Source: Parabacteroides timonensis
Lineage (GTDB): Bacteria; Bacteroidota; Bacteroidia; Bacteroidales; Tannerellaceae
Assembly: GCF_900128505.1 (NCBI RefSeq)
Contig: NZ_LT669941.1
Coordinates: 3,766,728 to 3,830,727, forward strand
Reading direction: 5' to 3'
DNA length: 64,000 bases
Below the pieces are notes generated by a model that was not told where the DNA came from, did no database searches, and was given only the letters and a program-made list of their open reading frames with translations. This document shows positions 9,903-19,431 of this stretch, piece after piece. Made by a program: the position numbers and the translations under genes. Within the stretch, counting starts at the first letter, position 1, and the number at the start of each line of letters is the position of its first letter.

Positions 9903-12497
9903 TCAGTACGCATCACTAAGTGAAACTATTTTCAACTGTTTTCCAAAGTCCGATCCTGACAGTTTCGATTTTACTTTAACAGAGACAGTTTCTCCCGGAA
10001 GTATATCAAAATAATTGTTCTCAAAGAAATTATCGATTCCATTCAACGACATGAATACCGCACGTGCGAACTTGTCGGCAGTAAGTTCTATTTCATAGCC
10101 TCCATCGATCGGTTTTATTTGTTTTGAAATTGTTACCAGAGGATAATTTATCGCTTTTTGCTGCAACAAGAAATAATTGTTCGTATATATTTTCCCTGCC
10201 TTATCGACCAAACGGGTCTGTATGACCACTTCACTCTTTGAATTTCCTTTTATCAGATGCTCTGCATCCATCGACAAAACGTTCTTACTGGTATTAGCCG
10301 CGATTGAAACTTTCTTCTGTATCTTGTTGATCACTTTACCATCCAAAGTCAATACAGTTACAGTCAGATCCCCTTGTGAAGCAGTCAGTCTGTCAGACAC
10401 GATATATACCGATAACCGATTATCCTTTTCGATCGGAGAAACCAATATATCCTTATAAGCTTCACGGGCAAAATAATGCTGAGCCTTCCAACGGCCATAA
10501 TAATCACGGCTGGACCATGAAGCCACAGGCCAACAGTCATTATGCTGCCAAAATAACGTACCCATACAATAAGGCATATCTCTTCGATGGGCTTCCATCG
10601 CAATCTTAACGGCATCACCCTGCAAAACCTGATTCATATAAAGAAAAGATTCAAAATCTTTAGGCTTTCTATATTCATTCAGCAGATACTCTTCTATCAA
10701 ATTGTTAGCGTAAGAACCGGCCCGTTGATGTTCCATCATAACTTCAGAGGTAATGGCCCAGTCTTTAGATTCCGGCGCATATATTTTCACCGACTCAAAC
10801 TCCGGAAAAGATTGAAATCCATACTCACTGAAAAAGCGGCTCCGTTCATTATTATATTGAGTAATCGGCTTTCTTCCATGCCAAACATCCCAGTAATGGC
10901 GATCTCCATGCTTATCATCACAACCTTGTCCCGGAAGACCATAGGGAGAAGAAGGCCAATAAAATACACCCGGAGCATACTGTTCCACCATATCCGGCAA
11001 CAACTTATGGAACAAATCAGTATACTGTTTCCACATAACACGCGCATATTCCGGATTCTGTCTGGTATAATCTTCCTTGCGTCCCCAGCCGAACCAGCCA
11101 TCATACGCTTCATTATTTCCACACCAAAGAGCAATAGAAGGATGATTTCTTAAACGCTTAATATTATCTATCGCTTCCTGACGGACACTTTCAAGATATT
11201 CTCCTTCAGAAGGATACATACTACAAGCAAACATAAAATCCTGCCAGACCAAAATACCATATTGATCGCAAAGATCATAAAAGATATCATTTTCATAAGT
11301 ACCTCCACCCCAGACTCTGAGCATATTCATATTCGTATTTACAGCATCGAGAACTGTTTTCTCATATATCTCTTTGGTTACACGAGGTAAAAAGTTATCG
11401 CAAGGAATATAGTTCGCTCCCTTCATAAATACAGGAACTCCGTTTAGCTCAATATATAACGTCGAACCATATTGATCCGGCTTATTGATCACTTTTACAG
11501 ACCGTAAACCAGTTTTGGAAGTATTAGAATCAACAACCTGAGAATCCAATATAATATCTGTCTGGAACTCATAAAGATGGGCTTCACCTAAACCGTTTGT
11601 CCACCATAACTTCGGATTATTGATCACAAAATCGGTAGTAGCAACGTTTGCTCCTTTTTTCAGATCTGTTGTGAATGTAGCATAAGATATTCCCGATTTC
11701 TTATCTTTTACAACGATTTGTGCATTGGAGATATCTTTGTCAGCCAAAACATCCACATTTACTGTAATCGAGGCTTTTCGCTTGTTCACCTCTTTCTGCT
11801 GGATAAAGACATCTTCCAGTTTAACGTCATTCCATGCCTCTACATAAACCGGACGCCAAATTCCAGATGTGACCAGGCGTGGTCCCCAATCCCAACCATA
11901 ATGATAACCCGCCTTACGTGCAAACGGACTAACTGTTTTTTCGAAAATACCTCCTTGCTGAGACTGATCCGGTCCTGTTGGATAATGATAAGGCAGCGCA
12001 TCCCATTTAGGTATATCTTCTTTTATCGGAGAGCGGAATAAAACCTCCAGTTTATTGTCTTTTTGTTTTACCTTCCCCTTTATATCGACTTTCCATTCAC
12101 AGAACATATTATTGCCTTCTAAGATCTTTTCACCATTCAGATAAACACTGACATAGGTATCCAGTCCCATAAAATGTAGCCGGATATTTTTCTTATCAAA
12201 CATTTCGTTATTCAGATCAAACGATGTTTCATACATCCAGTCTTCTTTGTCAACCCACTGCACACTTCTCTCATTCAGACGAAAGAAAGGATCCTCTATT
12301 ATTCCATTTGCAATAAGATCGGTATGGACTACACCTGGCACAGCCGCCGGATACCAATTGTTCAACCGCCATTGTTTAAAACGCCATCCGGAGTTCAACT
12401 CCGTTTTCAATGAAGTCTCACCGACTGCTGTATAAGATAAAGTTGCCAGAAAAAAGATGATAAGTTGGATATAGTTTTTCTTTATTTGGATTTTCAT
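9903..12497 (-). CDS. Beta-mannosidase, glycoside hydrolase family 2
   Basis: The enzyme is predicted to release mannose from the non-reducing ends of beta-mannosides or manno-oligosaccharides in the periplasm. The 864-residue chain has a signal peptide and the five-domain GH2 layout: sugar-binding domain (YPAAVPGVVHTDLIANG near residue 50), Ig-like domain, and a TIM barrel. The general acid/base is Glu463 in WCGNNEAYDGW and the nucleophile Glu558 in FFSEYGFQSF, very close in numbering and context to the Bacteroides thetaiotaomicron mannosidase BtMan2A. It is the last gene of a minus-strand operon and is separated from susD by a hairpin that may lower its expression. Confidence 0.93.
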   Translation of the reverse strand: MKIQIKKNYIQLIIFFLATLSYTAVGETSLKTELNSGWRFKQWRLNNWYPAAVPGVVHTDLIANGIIEDPFFRLNERSVQWVDKEDWMYETSFDLNNEMFDKKNIRLHFMGLDTYVSVYLNGEKILEGNNMFCEWKVDIKGKVKQKDNKLEVLFRSPIKEDIPKWDALPYHYPTGPDQSQQGGIFEKTVSPFARKAGYHYGWDWGPRLVTSGIWRPVYVEAWNDVKLEDVFIQQKEVNKRKASITVNVDVLADKDISNAQIVVKDKKSGISYATFTTDLKKGANVATTDFVINNPKLWWTNGLGEAHLYEFQTDIILDSQVVDSNTSKTGLRSVKVINKPDQYGSTLYIELNGVPVFMKGANYIPCDNFLPRVTKEIYEKTVLDAVNTNMNMLRVWGGGTYENDIFYDLCDQYGILVWQDFMFACSMYPSEGEYLESVRQEAIDNIKRLRNHPSIALWCGNNEAYDGWFGWGRKEDYTRQNPEYARVMWKQYTDLFHKLLPDMVEQYAPGVFYWPSSPYGLPGQGCDDKHGDRHYWDVWHGRKPITQYNNERSRFFSEYGFQSFPEFESVKIYAPESKDWAITSEVMMEHQRAGSYANNLIEEYLLNEYRKPKDFESFLYMNQVLQGDAVKIAMEAHRRDMPYCMGTLFWQHNDCWPVASWSSRDYYGRWKAQHYFAREAYKDILVSPIEKDNRLSVYIVSDRLTASQGDLTVTVLTLDGKVINKIQKKVSIAANTSKNVLSMDAEHLIKGNSKSEVVIQTRLVDKAGKIYTNNYFLLQQKAINYPLVTISKQIKPIDGGYEIELTADKFARAVFMSLNGIDNFFENNYFDILPGETVSVKVKSKLSGSDFGKQLKIVSLSDAY

Positions 12498-12529
12498 GTC
12501 AATATGCTATTAAAAACTAAAAAATAAAA

Positions 12530-12563
12530 GGGGGTAATATAGAGAATATCCAATATTACCCCC
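12530..12563 (-). terminator. Hairpin terminator or attenuator between susD and the mannosidase gene
   Basis: A perfect 11-bp inverted repeat (GGGGGTAATAT / ATATTACCCCC) with a 12-base loop lies between the two genes. Read on the minus strand it is followed by TTTTATTTTTTAG, the arrangement of an intrinsic terminator. Because the mannosidase has little other upstream space, partial read-through giving high SusCD and lower enzyme is a reasonable inference; it could also be an mRNA-stabilising 3' end after processing. Confidence 0.75.
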
Positions 12564-12583
12564 ATATTTCGATCAGGTTTCAA

Positions 12584-14191
12584 TTAATAGCCCGGATTCT
12601 GATCATCTTTTGTGAAGTCCGGATTATTATTAATTTCAGAATCTGGAATAGGATAACGCATGTGGTAATCTTGAATCGTACCGGATTCTTTTGCCCAACG
12701 GTTACGTTGTTTGATCAACTCCACAAATTTACCTGTTCTGATAAGGTCCATACGTCTCCATCCTTCAAAGCAAAGTTCCCGCATACGCTCGTCCATGATT
12801 TCGACTCTGAATTGTTCTTTCGACATTCCCTTCCACTGCTTATCTGCCGGAAGATTTCCGCCCCAGGCACGACTACGGATCTGATTATTTACAATATCCA
12901 GAGCCTGAGCTGTATTTCCAACTTCATTCAGGCATTCTGCATAGCAAAGCAATACATCTGCAAAGCGAATCATCGGATAATTCTTACCTACACGGTAATA
13001 ACTCCTGTTGAACACATTTGGATAATCGGGAGCAAAACGGTCAATACGTCTGTCTTCCCATTTCTTAATATGCGGATCCAATTCGTCAGCAGCATCCGTA
13101 GGAACTGTATAAGTAATTCCGTCATAAGTCCATTCGTAACGCAGGTTCACATTTTTACGCGAATCGCCGTCTTCCCATACACCACCGTCCTCTTTCATGC
13201 TGTACTGGTAAACTGTCGGCATAATCACATCCCAGCCACCCAGATAACACTCTTCACTATAACCGGCTTGTCCTAAAGTCTTAGATCCCATATCCCATTG
13301 CCATCCGCTTCGGCCCTGGTCATTCGGTTCATAGTCGATCTCAAATACAGACTCAGGAGAGTTAAACTCTAAAGTACCCCATTCATCAAACAGCGTTCCG
13401 TAATTCGGTTCCAGAGAATAACGTCCGTCATTTATTTTCTCAAAATAACCGATGGCTTTTTGGAAATCGCGATAACCACTCTCTTCCGGAGCATACATAC
13501 AAGTCTTTCCCAGCATAGCTATAGCAGAACCTTTTGTGGCACGAGGGCCCGTTTGTCTTCCATCAGCCAGATTCTCCGAAGCGTATGTAAAATCATCAAA
13601 AATCTGCTGCCATACTTCCGATAAAGGTCTTCTTGAATAATCAGTATCTGTCTGGTCCAAAGACTCAATTTTAACAACCGGAACTTCTCCCCAATGCATC
13701 GCAAGCTCAAACATTGACATGGCACGCATAAAACACGCATTACCTTTCAATACCTTAATTCGCTTCAGGTTCTCTTCATTAGTTTCCGATTCTTCCAGGA
13801 TACTCAAACCACAAATAGACAACGATGCCGTATTTATAATAGGCCATTTGCTTTGCCACATGGCAGAGATCTTATCCAGTGAGCTATTCAGCTGTCCATT
13901 ATAATAATCAAAACCAGGCTGGCTCGCATAAGTCAGCACCTCTTTAATACCCTGCTGGGCTTCATCCGTACCGATCATATAGAAAGTAAAGCCTTCTCTA
14001 TTGACTTTCGTATTACGAAAACTGGTGTACAACCCGTCAACCGTAGGCTCCAATCTGTCCAAATCAGTATAAATCTGATCTGCTGTCAATGCGCTCTGAG
14101 GCTCCTTATCCAAAAAATCCTGGCATGAACTTGTCCCGAACAAGCACAGAGCTGAGAGTGATAATATAGTTATTGCTTTCATAAATTTCAT
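12584..14191 (-). CDS. SusD/RagB-family surface glycan-binding lipoprotein (galactomannan locus)
   Basis: This is the surface glycan-binding partner of the SusC at 14231. Of 535 residues, the first 23 form a lipoprotein signal peptide with lipobox TSSC. Classic SusD features are visible: CQDFLDKEPQSALTADQIY at the mature N-terminus, helical TPR-like segments, and the C-terminal stretch MIRFADVLLCYAECLNEVG followed by DERMRELCFEGWRRMDLIRT. It lies 39 bases after the SusC stop in the same operon. By context its ligand is probably a galactose-substituted beta-mannan or derived oligosaccharide; binding residues cannot be assigned from sequence alone. Confidence 0.95.
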   Translation of the reverse strand: MKFMKAITILSLSALCLFGTSSCQDFLDKEPQSALTADQIYTDLDRLEPTVDGLYTSFRNTKVNREGFTFYMIGTDEAQQGIKEVLTYASQPGFDYYNGQLNSSLDKISAMWQSKWPIINTASLSICGLSILEESETNEENLKRIKVLKGNACFMRAMSMFELAMHWGEVPVVKIESLDQTDTDYSRRPLSEVWQQIFDDFTYASENLADGRQTGPRATKGSAIAMLGKTCMYAPEESGYRDFQKAIGYFEKINDGRYSLEPNYGTLFDEWGTLEFNSPESVFEIDYEPNDQGRSGWQWDMGSKTLGQAGYSEECYLGGWDVIMPTVYQYSMKEDGGVWEDGDSRKNVNLRYEWTYDGITYTVPTDAADELDPHIKKWEDRRIDRFAPDYPNVFNRSYYRVGKNYPMIRFADVLLCYAECLNEVGNTAQALDIVNNQIRSRAWGGNLPADKQWKGMSKEQFRVEIMDERMRELCFEGWRRMDLIRTGKFVELIKQRNRWAKESGTIQDYHMRYPIPDSEINNNPDFTKDDQNPGY

Positions 14192-14230
14192 TTTAAAAAT
14201 TGTTTACAATCATTTTTTATCAACGGTAGC

Positions 14231-17200
14231 TTAGAATGATACGTTAAGACCAAAAACAAACATTCTTGTAGGTGGATACCAGTCACCCGTTTCAGGATCA
14301 TATCCCTTATACGGAGTTATACAGAATACGTTAGAGGCCGTACTATATACTCTCAGATTATCCAATTTCAGTGTATTGGTAATTTTTTTAGGAAGAGTAT
14401 AAGCCAACGTCATTGTAGACAAGCGCAGAAAAGATGCATTTTGTACAGAGAAATCCATCTGGCTGGCAGAGAACGGATGATATGCGGGAGCAGTATCGTT
14501 ACCATCCTGATACATCGGACGAGGGAATTTAGCTCCTGTATTTTCCGGAGTCCAACGATCTAGCAAATCGACCGATGCCAGTGAACTACCTGTACTTCCG
14601 ACCAGCGTCTCATATAAAGGACTTAATTTCTTTGCACCATAAGAATAATTGAATACAAGGTTCAACGAAAGACCTTTGTAAGAAAGATCCGTACTGAATC
14701 CGCCATAGAATTTAGGATCAGGCGAACCAACGACAACACGGTCATATTCATCATCAATTTTTCCATCAGGCACACCATCAGGACCAGAAACATCCAACGG
14801 ATATAAATCGCCAGGGCTGACATTCTTTCCCTGCCAGTTGATCTGATTCAGACGATCCATATCACCCACCTGAGCAATACCGCCGGTTTTCCAGATATAA
14901 ATGGTATTACGTGATTCTCCCAGGAACAGGTTACCCTCTTTTTCCAGGTTATGATCATCATTATATTTCTTAATAAATTCCACACCATCTCCATACAGTT
15001 TAGTTACTTTATTACGGTCTCTGGAGAAGTTAGCAGATATATTCCATTCCCAGTCTTTCGTTTTTATAGCATTCACATCCACAGTAAATTCAACACCGCG
15101 GTTCTTGATCTCACCGATATTCATCACTGCGGTTTTGAAACCGGAGGTTTCCGCCAAATTACGTGTCAACAACAGGTCGCTGTTGACAATATTAAAATAA
15201 TCAGCCGAAAATTTAATCCTATTATTGAGGAATGCCATATCGAATCCAAGGTTGAACTGACGCTGTCCCTCCCAGGTTATATCAGATGTACCTTGTTTTG
15301 AATCAGGCACGTAAGTGGTTGATCCACTCGATACATTTGGCTTGTATAAAGTCAGGAAAGCATAGTTATCAATTTCCTGGTTACCAACGATACCATAACC
15401 AAGGCGTAATTTCAACTGATCGAAAATATTCTGATCCTGCATAAAATCTTCCTGAGTTATATTCCATGCTCCGGAGAAAGAAGGGAACATACCCCATCTG
15501 TAGTCTTTACCGAATTTGGAAGAACCGTCATAACGAGCCGTTACAGTCAAATAATATTTATTATCATAGGTATAATTGGCACGCAAATAATAGGACATCA
15601 ATGAAGAGGAATAGAAATCCGATTCAATACGTCTATCTCCTGTTTGCTCCGATGCACCGATATTGTGGTATCCAAGAAGATTGGAATCGAATCCGCGACC
15701 GGTCGCATTGGTATAATTACGGGAGTTATTAGAAGCACTGGTACCCAACATAGCATTGATACGGTGAACTCCGCCGAAAGTATTATCATACGAAATAGTA
15801 TTATCCCACTGCCACATAGTTACATTATCCCGCTTATGCTGCGTTTCTCCATGATTGGAATAACGGATAGCCTGTTGAATATCGTTCGGTTGATATCTGA
15901 AAGTAGATTCTTCCAAATGGTTCAGTGAAAAGGTCGTACGGAAGTTCAATCCCTTGATCGGATTAATATTCAAAAAGTTAGAACTGATAAAACGGTTTCT
16001 TATCCGATCGTGGTCAATACGCATTGTACCCAGCGGGTTAAAATAGTTTTCGTCGATACGATCGCCATAATTCAATGTAAGCAAGTCATAATCAATTGGC
16101 AACATAGGGTTCGCACCTCTTGCTTTATCGAAAACATCGTCATTTTCTGCAATCTCCGATTCAGTACGTATAAACGAAGTATTAGTACCCACCTTTAGCC
16201 AGGACTTAACATTGTAATCAACATTGACACGGCCAGTAATATTCTTGTTACCCAGGTTTTTCACCATTCCTTCCTGATTGGCAAAACCAAGGCTAATAAA
16301 ATAAGTACCTTTATCACTTCCACCTGCAAAACTCAATGAATGATTATGTTCTATGGCATTACGAGTTACTTCGTCCAACCAGTCGTAATCCTGAAAATTA
16401 GGATTGTTATAGGCATCCAATTCGTATTGCCCGAATACATATCCTCCTCCACCAAGCGGGTTATAAGGTGTCATGATACGATTTTGCAGATTGGCATTAA
16501 CCTCTGCTTCCGTTGCATTAGGATGACGAGCGGCAAAACTGTTCATTGCAGCATCTCTGCGAAGTTCGAATAACTGTTTAGAGTTCATTGTTTCAGGTCT
16601 TTTCGCATAAGAACGAACACCAATCCATCCGTCATAGCTAACTTTACCTTCTCCCTTGCTACCCTTCTTTGTTGTGATCAAAACGACGCCATTAGCGGCA
16701 CGTGAACCATACAAGGCCGTAGCCGAAGCATCTTTCAAAACCTCGATGGAGGAAACGTCATTCAGGTTAACTGCATTAAATCCACCTCCATAATTATCCA
16801 TGATCAAACCGTCAACTACATAAATAGGATCTGTAGAGCCGTTAATAGTGTTGATACCTCTGATCTTAATAGATGAGTTATCTCCCGGTTTTGCAGCAGA
16901 ACTGATAAACACACCAGCTACGCGCCCTTGAAGTGCTTGGTTGATATCGGTCACCGGTTTTTCTTTCAATACTTCACTGCTGACACTACCCACAGCACCG
17001 GTCAGGTCACTCTTTTTCATCACAGTACCCACAACAATCACTTCGTCAATGGATTGTGAATCTTCAGAAAGTGCGACATTGATCACATTCTGATTGCCTA
17101 CTTTTATTTCTTTTGAATCATATCCGACATAGCTGATCACCAACGTGGCGCCGGGTGATGCAGTTAATGAATACTGTCCATCCATATCCGATATAGTCCC

Positions 17201-17356
17201 TTGCGTTGTTCCTTTAACAACAACACTCGCTCCCGGAAGCGACTCCGACGTTTTCGCATCGGTGATCGTACCTGTAATTGTTATGCTTTGTGCGAAAATG
17301 GTACCGCAACATAATACAAGCATCATCAAAATACTAAAAACTTTGATCTGTTTCAT
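14231..17356 (-). CDS. SusC/RagA-type TonB-dependent outer membrane importer (galactomannan locus)
   Basis: The protein imports oligosaccharides across the outer membrane with TonB energy. The ATG at 17356 gives a normal signal peptide ending CCGTIFAQ and 1041 residues; an ATG seven codons upstream directly abuts the previous stop and is less likely. An N-terminal carboxypeptidase-D-like domain (ITGTITDAKTSESLPGASVV) precedes the plug domain, with ALQGRVAGVFI, the SusC signature SIKIRGINTINGSTDPIYVV and SSIEVLKDASATALYGSRAA. The barrel ends in Phe (FGLNVSF). It follows the alpha-galactosidase gene at 17378 without space and precedes susD, so the operon is enzyme-enzyme-SusC-SusD-enzyme. Confidence 0.96.
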   Translation of the reverse strand: MKQIKVFSILMMLVLCCGTIFAQSITITGTITDAKTSESLPGASVVVKGTTQGTISDMDGQYSLTASPGATLVISYVGYDSKEIKVGNQNVINVALSEDSQSIDEVIVVGTVMKKSDLTGAVGSVSSEVLKEKPVTDINQALQGRVAGVFISSAAKPGDNSSIKIRGINTINGSTDPIYVVDGLIMDNYGGGFNAVNLNDVSSIEVLKDASATALYGSRAANGVVLITTKKGSKGEGKVSYDGWIGVRSYAKRPETMNSKQLFELRRDAAMNSFAARHPNATEAEVNANLQNRIMTPYNPLGGGGYVFGQYELDAYNNPNFQDYDWLDEVTRNAIEHNHSLSFAGGSDKGTYFISLGFANQEGMVKNLGNKNITGRVNVDYNVKSWLKVGTNTSFIRTESEIAENDDVFDKARGANPMLPIDYDLLTLNYGDRIDENYFNPLGTMRIDHDRIRNRFISSNFLNINPIKGLNFRTTFSLNHLEESTFRYQPNDIQQAIRYSNHGETQHKRDNVTMWQWDNTISYDNTFGGVHRINAMLGTSASNNSRNYTNATGRGFDSNLLGYHNIGASEQTGDRRIESDFYSSSLMSYYLRANYTYDNKYYLTVTARYDGSSKFGKDYRWGMFPSFSGAWNITQEDFMQDQNIFDQLKLRLGYGIVGNQEIDNYAFLTLYKPNVSSGSTTYVPDSKQGTSDITWEGQRQFNLGFDMAFLNNRIKFSADYFNIVNSDLLLTRNLAETSGFKTAVMNIGEIKNRGVEFTVDVNAIKTKDWEWNISANFSRDRNKVTKLYGDGVEFIKKYNDDHNLEKEGNLFLGESRNTIYIWKTGGIAQVGDMDRLNQINWQGKNVSPGDLYPLDVSGPDGVPDGKIDDEYDRVVVGSPDPKFYGGFSTDLSYKGLSLNLVFNYSYGAKKLSPLYETLVGSTGSSLASVDLLDRWTPENTGAKFPRPMYQDGNDTAPAYHPFSASQMDFSVQNASFLRLSTMTLAYTLPKKITNTLKLDNLRVYSTASNVFCITPYKGYDPETGDWYPPTRMFVFGLNVSF

Positions 17357-17377
17357 AATTGATAAATTTAAGAACAT

Positions 17378-19375
17378 TTAGTTGTATCCAATCTTATAAA
17401 GCAACGCATCCTTGGCAGGGATCGTCACCTTTAATGTTTCCTTAACAGGTTGTTCATCTCCGCTCCAAAGCTCTTTCGCCCGGTAAGTAACAGTTGGCTC
17501 CAGGCCGAGACGTTCAAGTGAAATTGTGGTGTTCATCTCCTCTTCCGAATAATTAAAGATAGCGAAATAAGATGTTCCGTCTGCATCATGATGAATAAAT
17601 TGATTTTCAGAACGTTCGCCATTCCCTTCCACCGGAGTAAATGAGAGGCCTTTAGCGACAGCATTTACCTCCGGATTGGTCATGAATTTCATAGCACGAT
17701 CTTTATCGATCTGTTTTCCGCCTTTACTGAAATCATCTCCAACGATATACAAACCGGTAATGGCGCCGGAAGTCATACGGGCACGGTTCTCACCTTCGGT
17801 CGCTTCACGCAACACCAGATGGTCGGCATCATTATACTGATACACTTCATCCTGCCACCAACCGTAAGAAAGGGCATTCAGCGTATACTCCGTATCCTTG
17901 ATCTTATTCCATGCATCGCAGGCGATACGGCGTGAATTTGCGTAATGGGCAGGGAATACAGGAGAAATCGACAAATTGATGTACATATCGCCGAAGTACT
18001 TATTCAGCAACTGCATACCGTAGTTGTAAGCCTGGATACCTGTCTGAATTTCCGGATTATACCATTTGTCGGCTTCCATGGCTCCATGTGTCATAAAGTC
18101 CATCTTCACATATTTAAAGCCGCAACGGTGGAACAAGTCGGAAGTCTTCTTCATCATCTCCTCGATGGCCGGATGAGTCGGGTCGATCGCATAAGCGCCG
18201 TCCAGTTCCTGCGGCTGACCGTTTGCATACAGATAGACATCTTTATACTTATAATCAGGAGCACCGTCGATGGTTCGTTCCGGATGTTTACCCCAATCGG
18301 TAAAAGGCGTCCAGTACACACCGGCGATCTGTCCGTTAGCCGCACAATGATCTACGAAATCTTTCAGTTCCTCATCTTTAAAGCTGTTCCAGCCGGAATC
18401 GAGACCGATCGTCACATTGCCGTCCGTATTTACAAAATGATTGTTCTGCAAATTATTCTTGAAGAAATCGGATACTTCCAACGCTTTCTGGTAAGTAAGA
18501 TTAAACTGAAGTGCTCCCCAACTGTTCCAGCCGAAAGTAACGGCACCCGGCCATTTCTTTACAGGAGCCACCACTGCATTCGCTTTTCCGTATTCTTCCA
18601 ATCCGGCACGCCAGTCGTTGAAGAAGCCGACAAATACTTTCGGGGATTTTACTTCTTTGCCTTTCAGTGCACCATGTGCTTTCGAATCGCGTGTCAACGT
18701 ATCGGCTACACCACCGAAACAAACCAGCGAACCGATATTATTACGGTCACCCTGAGTCATATCGATACCGGTTTTCCAGTCGGAATGTTCCACCGAACCG
18801 ATCACAAGACCTTTACGGTCATGATTATTAAATACGGTAGCCACCTCATAACTGCGTAACTTATCGAAAGTCAGCGGATGAGACTGATAACGGATCCAGC
18901 AATCGTTATCGAAAGGCTGGAACAACGCACGGTTATCCCCTTCGGCAAGTAAAGCAGGCATACGGTCGACGTTGACCGGAGCCATATAATTCGATTCGAC
19001 ATCGGCATCTCCTCCCTGAAGAGTAAATTCCGTCAACAGATAATCTTTCTCCGGATAGATGTAGAAAGACTGTACCAGTGTAGGCAGGTTACTGTCGGTA
19101 TAAGTGACCTGCAATAATGACCCCTCGCCGAAAGCGTCACTGATAGCGGTTGCTTTCGACCGGCTACTCTTGTAGTCACGGGTAGTGACCAATCTGTCGC
19201 CCAGTTTGTACGAGGCGTAGACCCCATCGGAAAGAAGCTGATTCTCTTTCTCGATGCGATGGCCTTTCTGCGCCTGATCGTAGCTGACCGTCCATTTCCC
19301 CGAAGAGACGGATGGTTCACCACAGGACACAAGCAGGGCGAGCAATAGCAGCAGATTTAAATTGATGAGTTTCAT
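17378..19375 (-). CDS. Alpha-galactosidase-like glycoside hydrolase (clan GH-D), lipoprotein
   Basis: A 665-residue protein with lipobox VSCG near residue 18, so it is probably anchored to the outer membrane. A beta-sandwich N-terminal half precedes a TIM barrel. Predicted catalytic residues are Asp426 as nucleophile in YVKMDFMTHG and Asp487 as acid/base in RIACDAWNK, the spacing and contexts of GH27/GH36 enzymes; VTFGWNSWGALQF and LDSGWNSF also fit the clan. It is only distantly similar to the neighbouring classical GH36, so it may act on another alpha-galactoside linkage or a different aglycone. It lies 56 bases after the neighbouring enzyme gene and directly precedes susC. The family assignment within GH-D is uncertain. 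Confidence 0.82.
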   Translation of the reverse strand: MKLINLNLLLLLALLVSCGEPSVSSGKWTVSYDQAQKGHRIEKENQLLSDGVYASYKLGDRLVTTRDYKSSRSKATAISDAFGEGSLLQVTYTDSNLPTLVQSFYIYPEKDYLLTEFTLQGGDADVESNYMAPVNVDRMPALLAEGDNRALFQPFDNDCWIRYQSHPLTFDKLRSYEVATVFNNHDRKGLVIGSVEHSDWKTGIDMTQGDRNNIGSLVCFGGVADTLTRDSKAHGALKGKEVKSPKVFVGFFNDWRAGLEEYGKANAVVAPVKKWPGAVTFGWNSWGALQFNLTYQKALEVSDFFKNNLQNNHFVNTDGNVTIGLDSGWNSFKDEELKDFVDHCAANGQIAGVYWTPFTDWGKHPERTIDGAPDYKYKDVYLYANGQPQELDGAYAIDPTHPAIEEMMKKTSDLFHRCGFKYVKMDFMTHGAMEADKWYNPEIQTGIQAYNYGMQLLNKYFGDMYINLSISPVFPAHYANSRRIACDAWNKIKDTEYTLNALSYGWWQDEVYQYNDADHLVLREATEGENRARMTSGAITGLYIVGDDFSKGGKQIDKDRAMKFMTNPEVNAVAKGLSFTPVEGNGERSENQFIHHDADGTSYFAIFNYSEEEMNTTISLERLGLEPTVTYRAKELWSGDEQPVKETLKVTIPAKDALLYKIGYN

Positions 19376-19431
19376 GTATTGATAATTAAATGTGTGTTTT
19401 CAAATGTGATCCGGCTTTATTCCGGACAGTG

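Noticed and set aside
10587..11153. 188-codon plus-strand reading frame inside the mannosidase gene
   Set aside because: It is antisense to conserved GH2 catalytic sequence (Glu558 region) and shows no recognisable domain.
17945..18859. 304-codon plus-strand reading frame antisense to the clan GH-D gene
   Set aside because: The minus-strand frame carries signal peptide, catalytic Asp residues and operon context; the plus frame has none.
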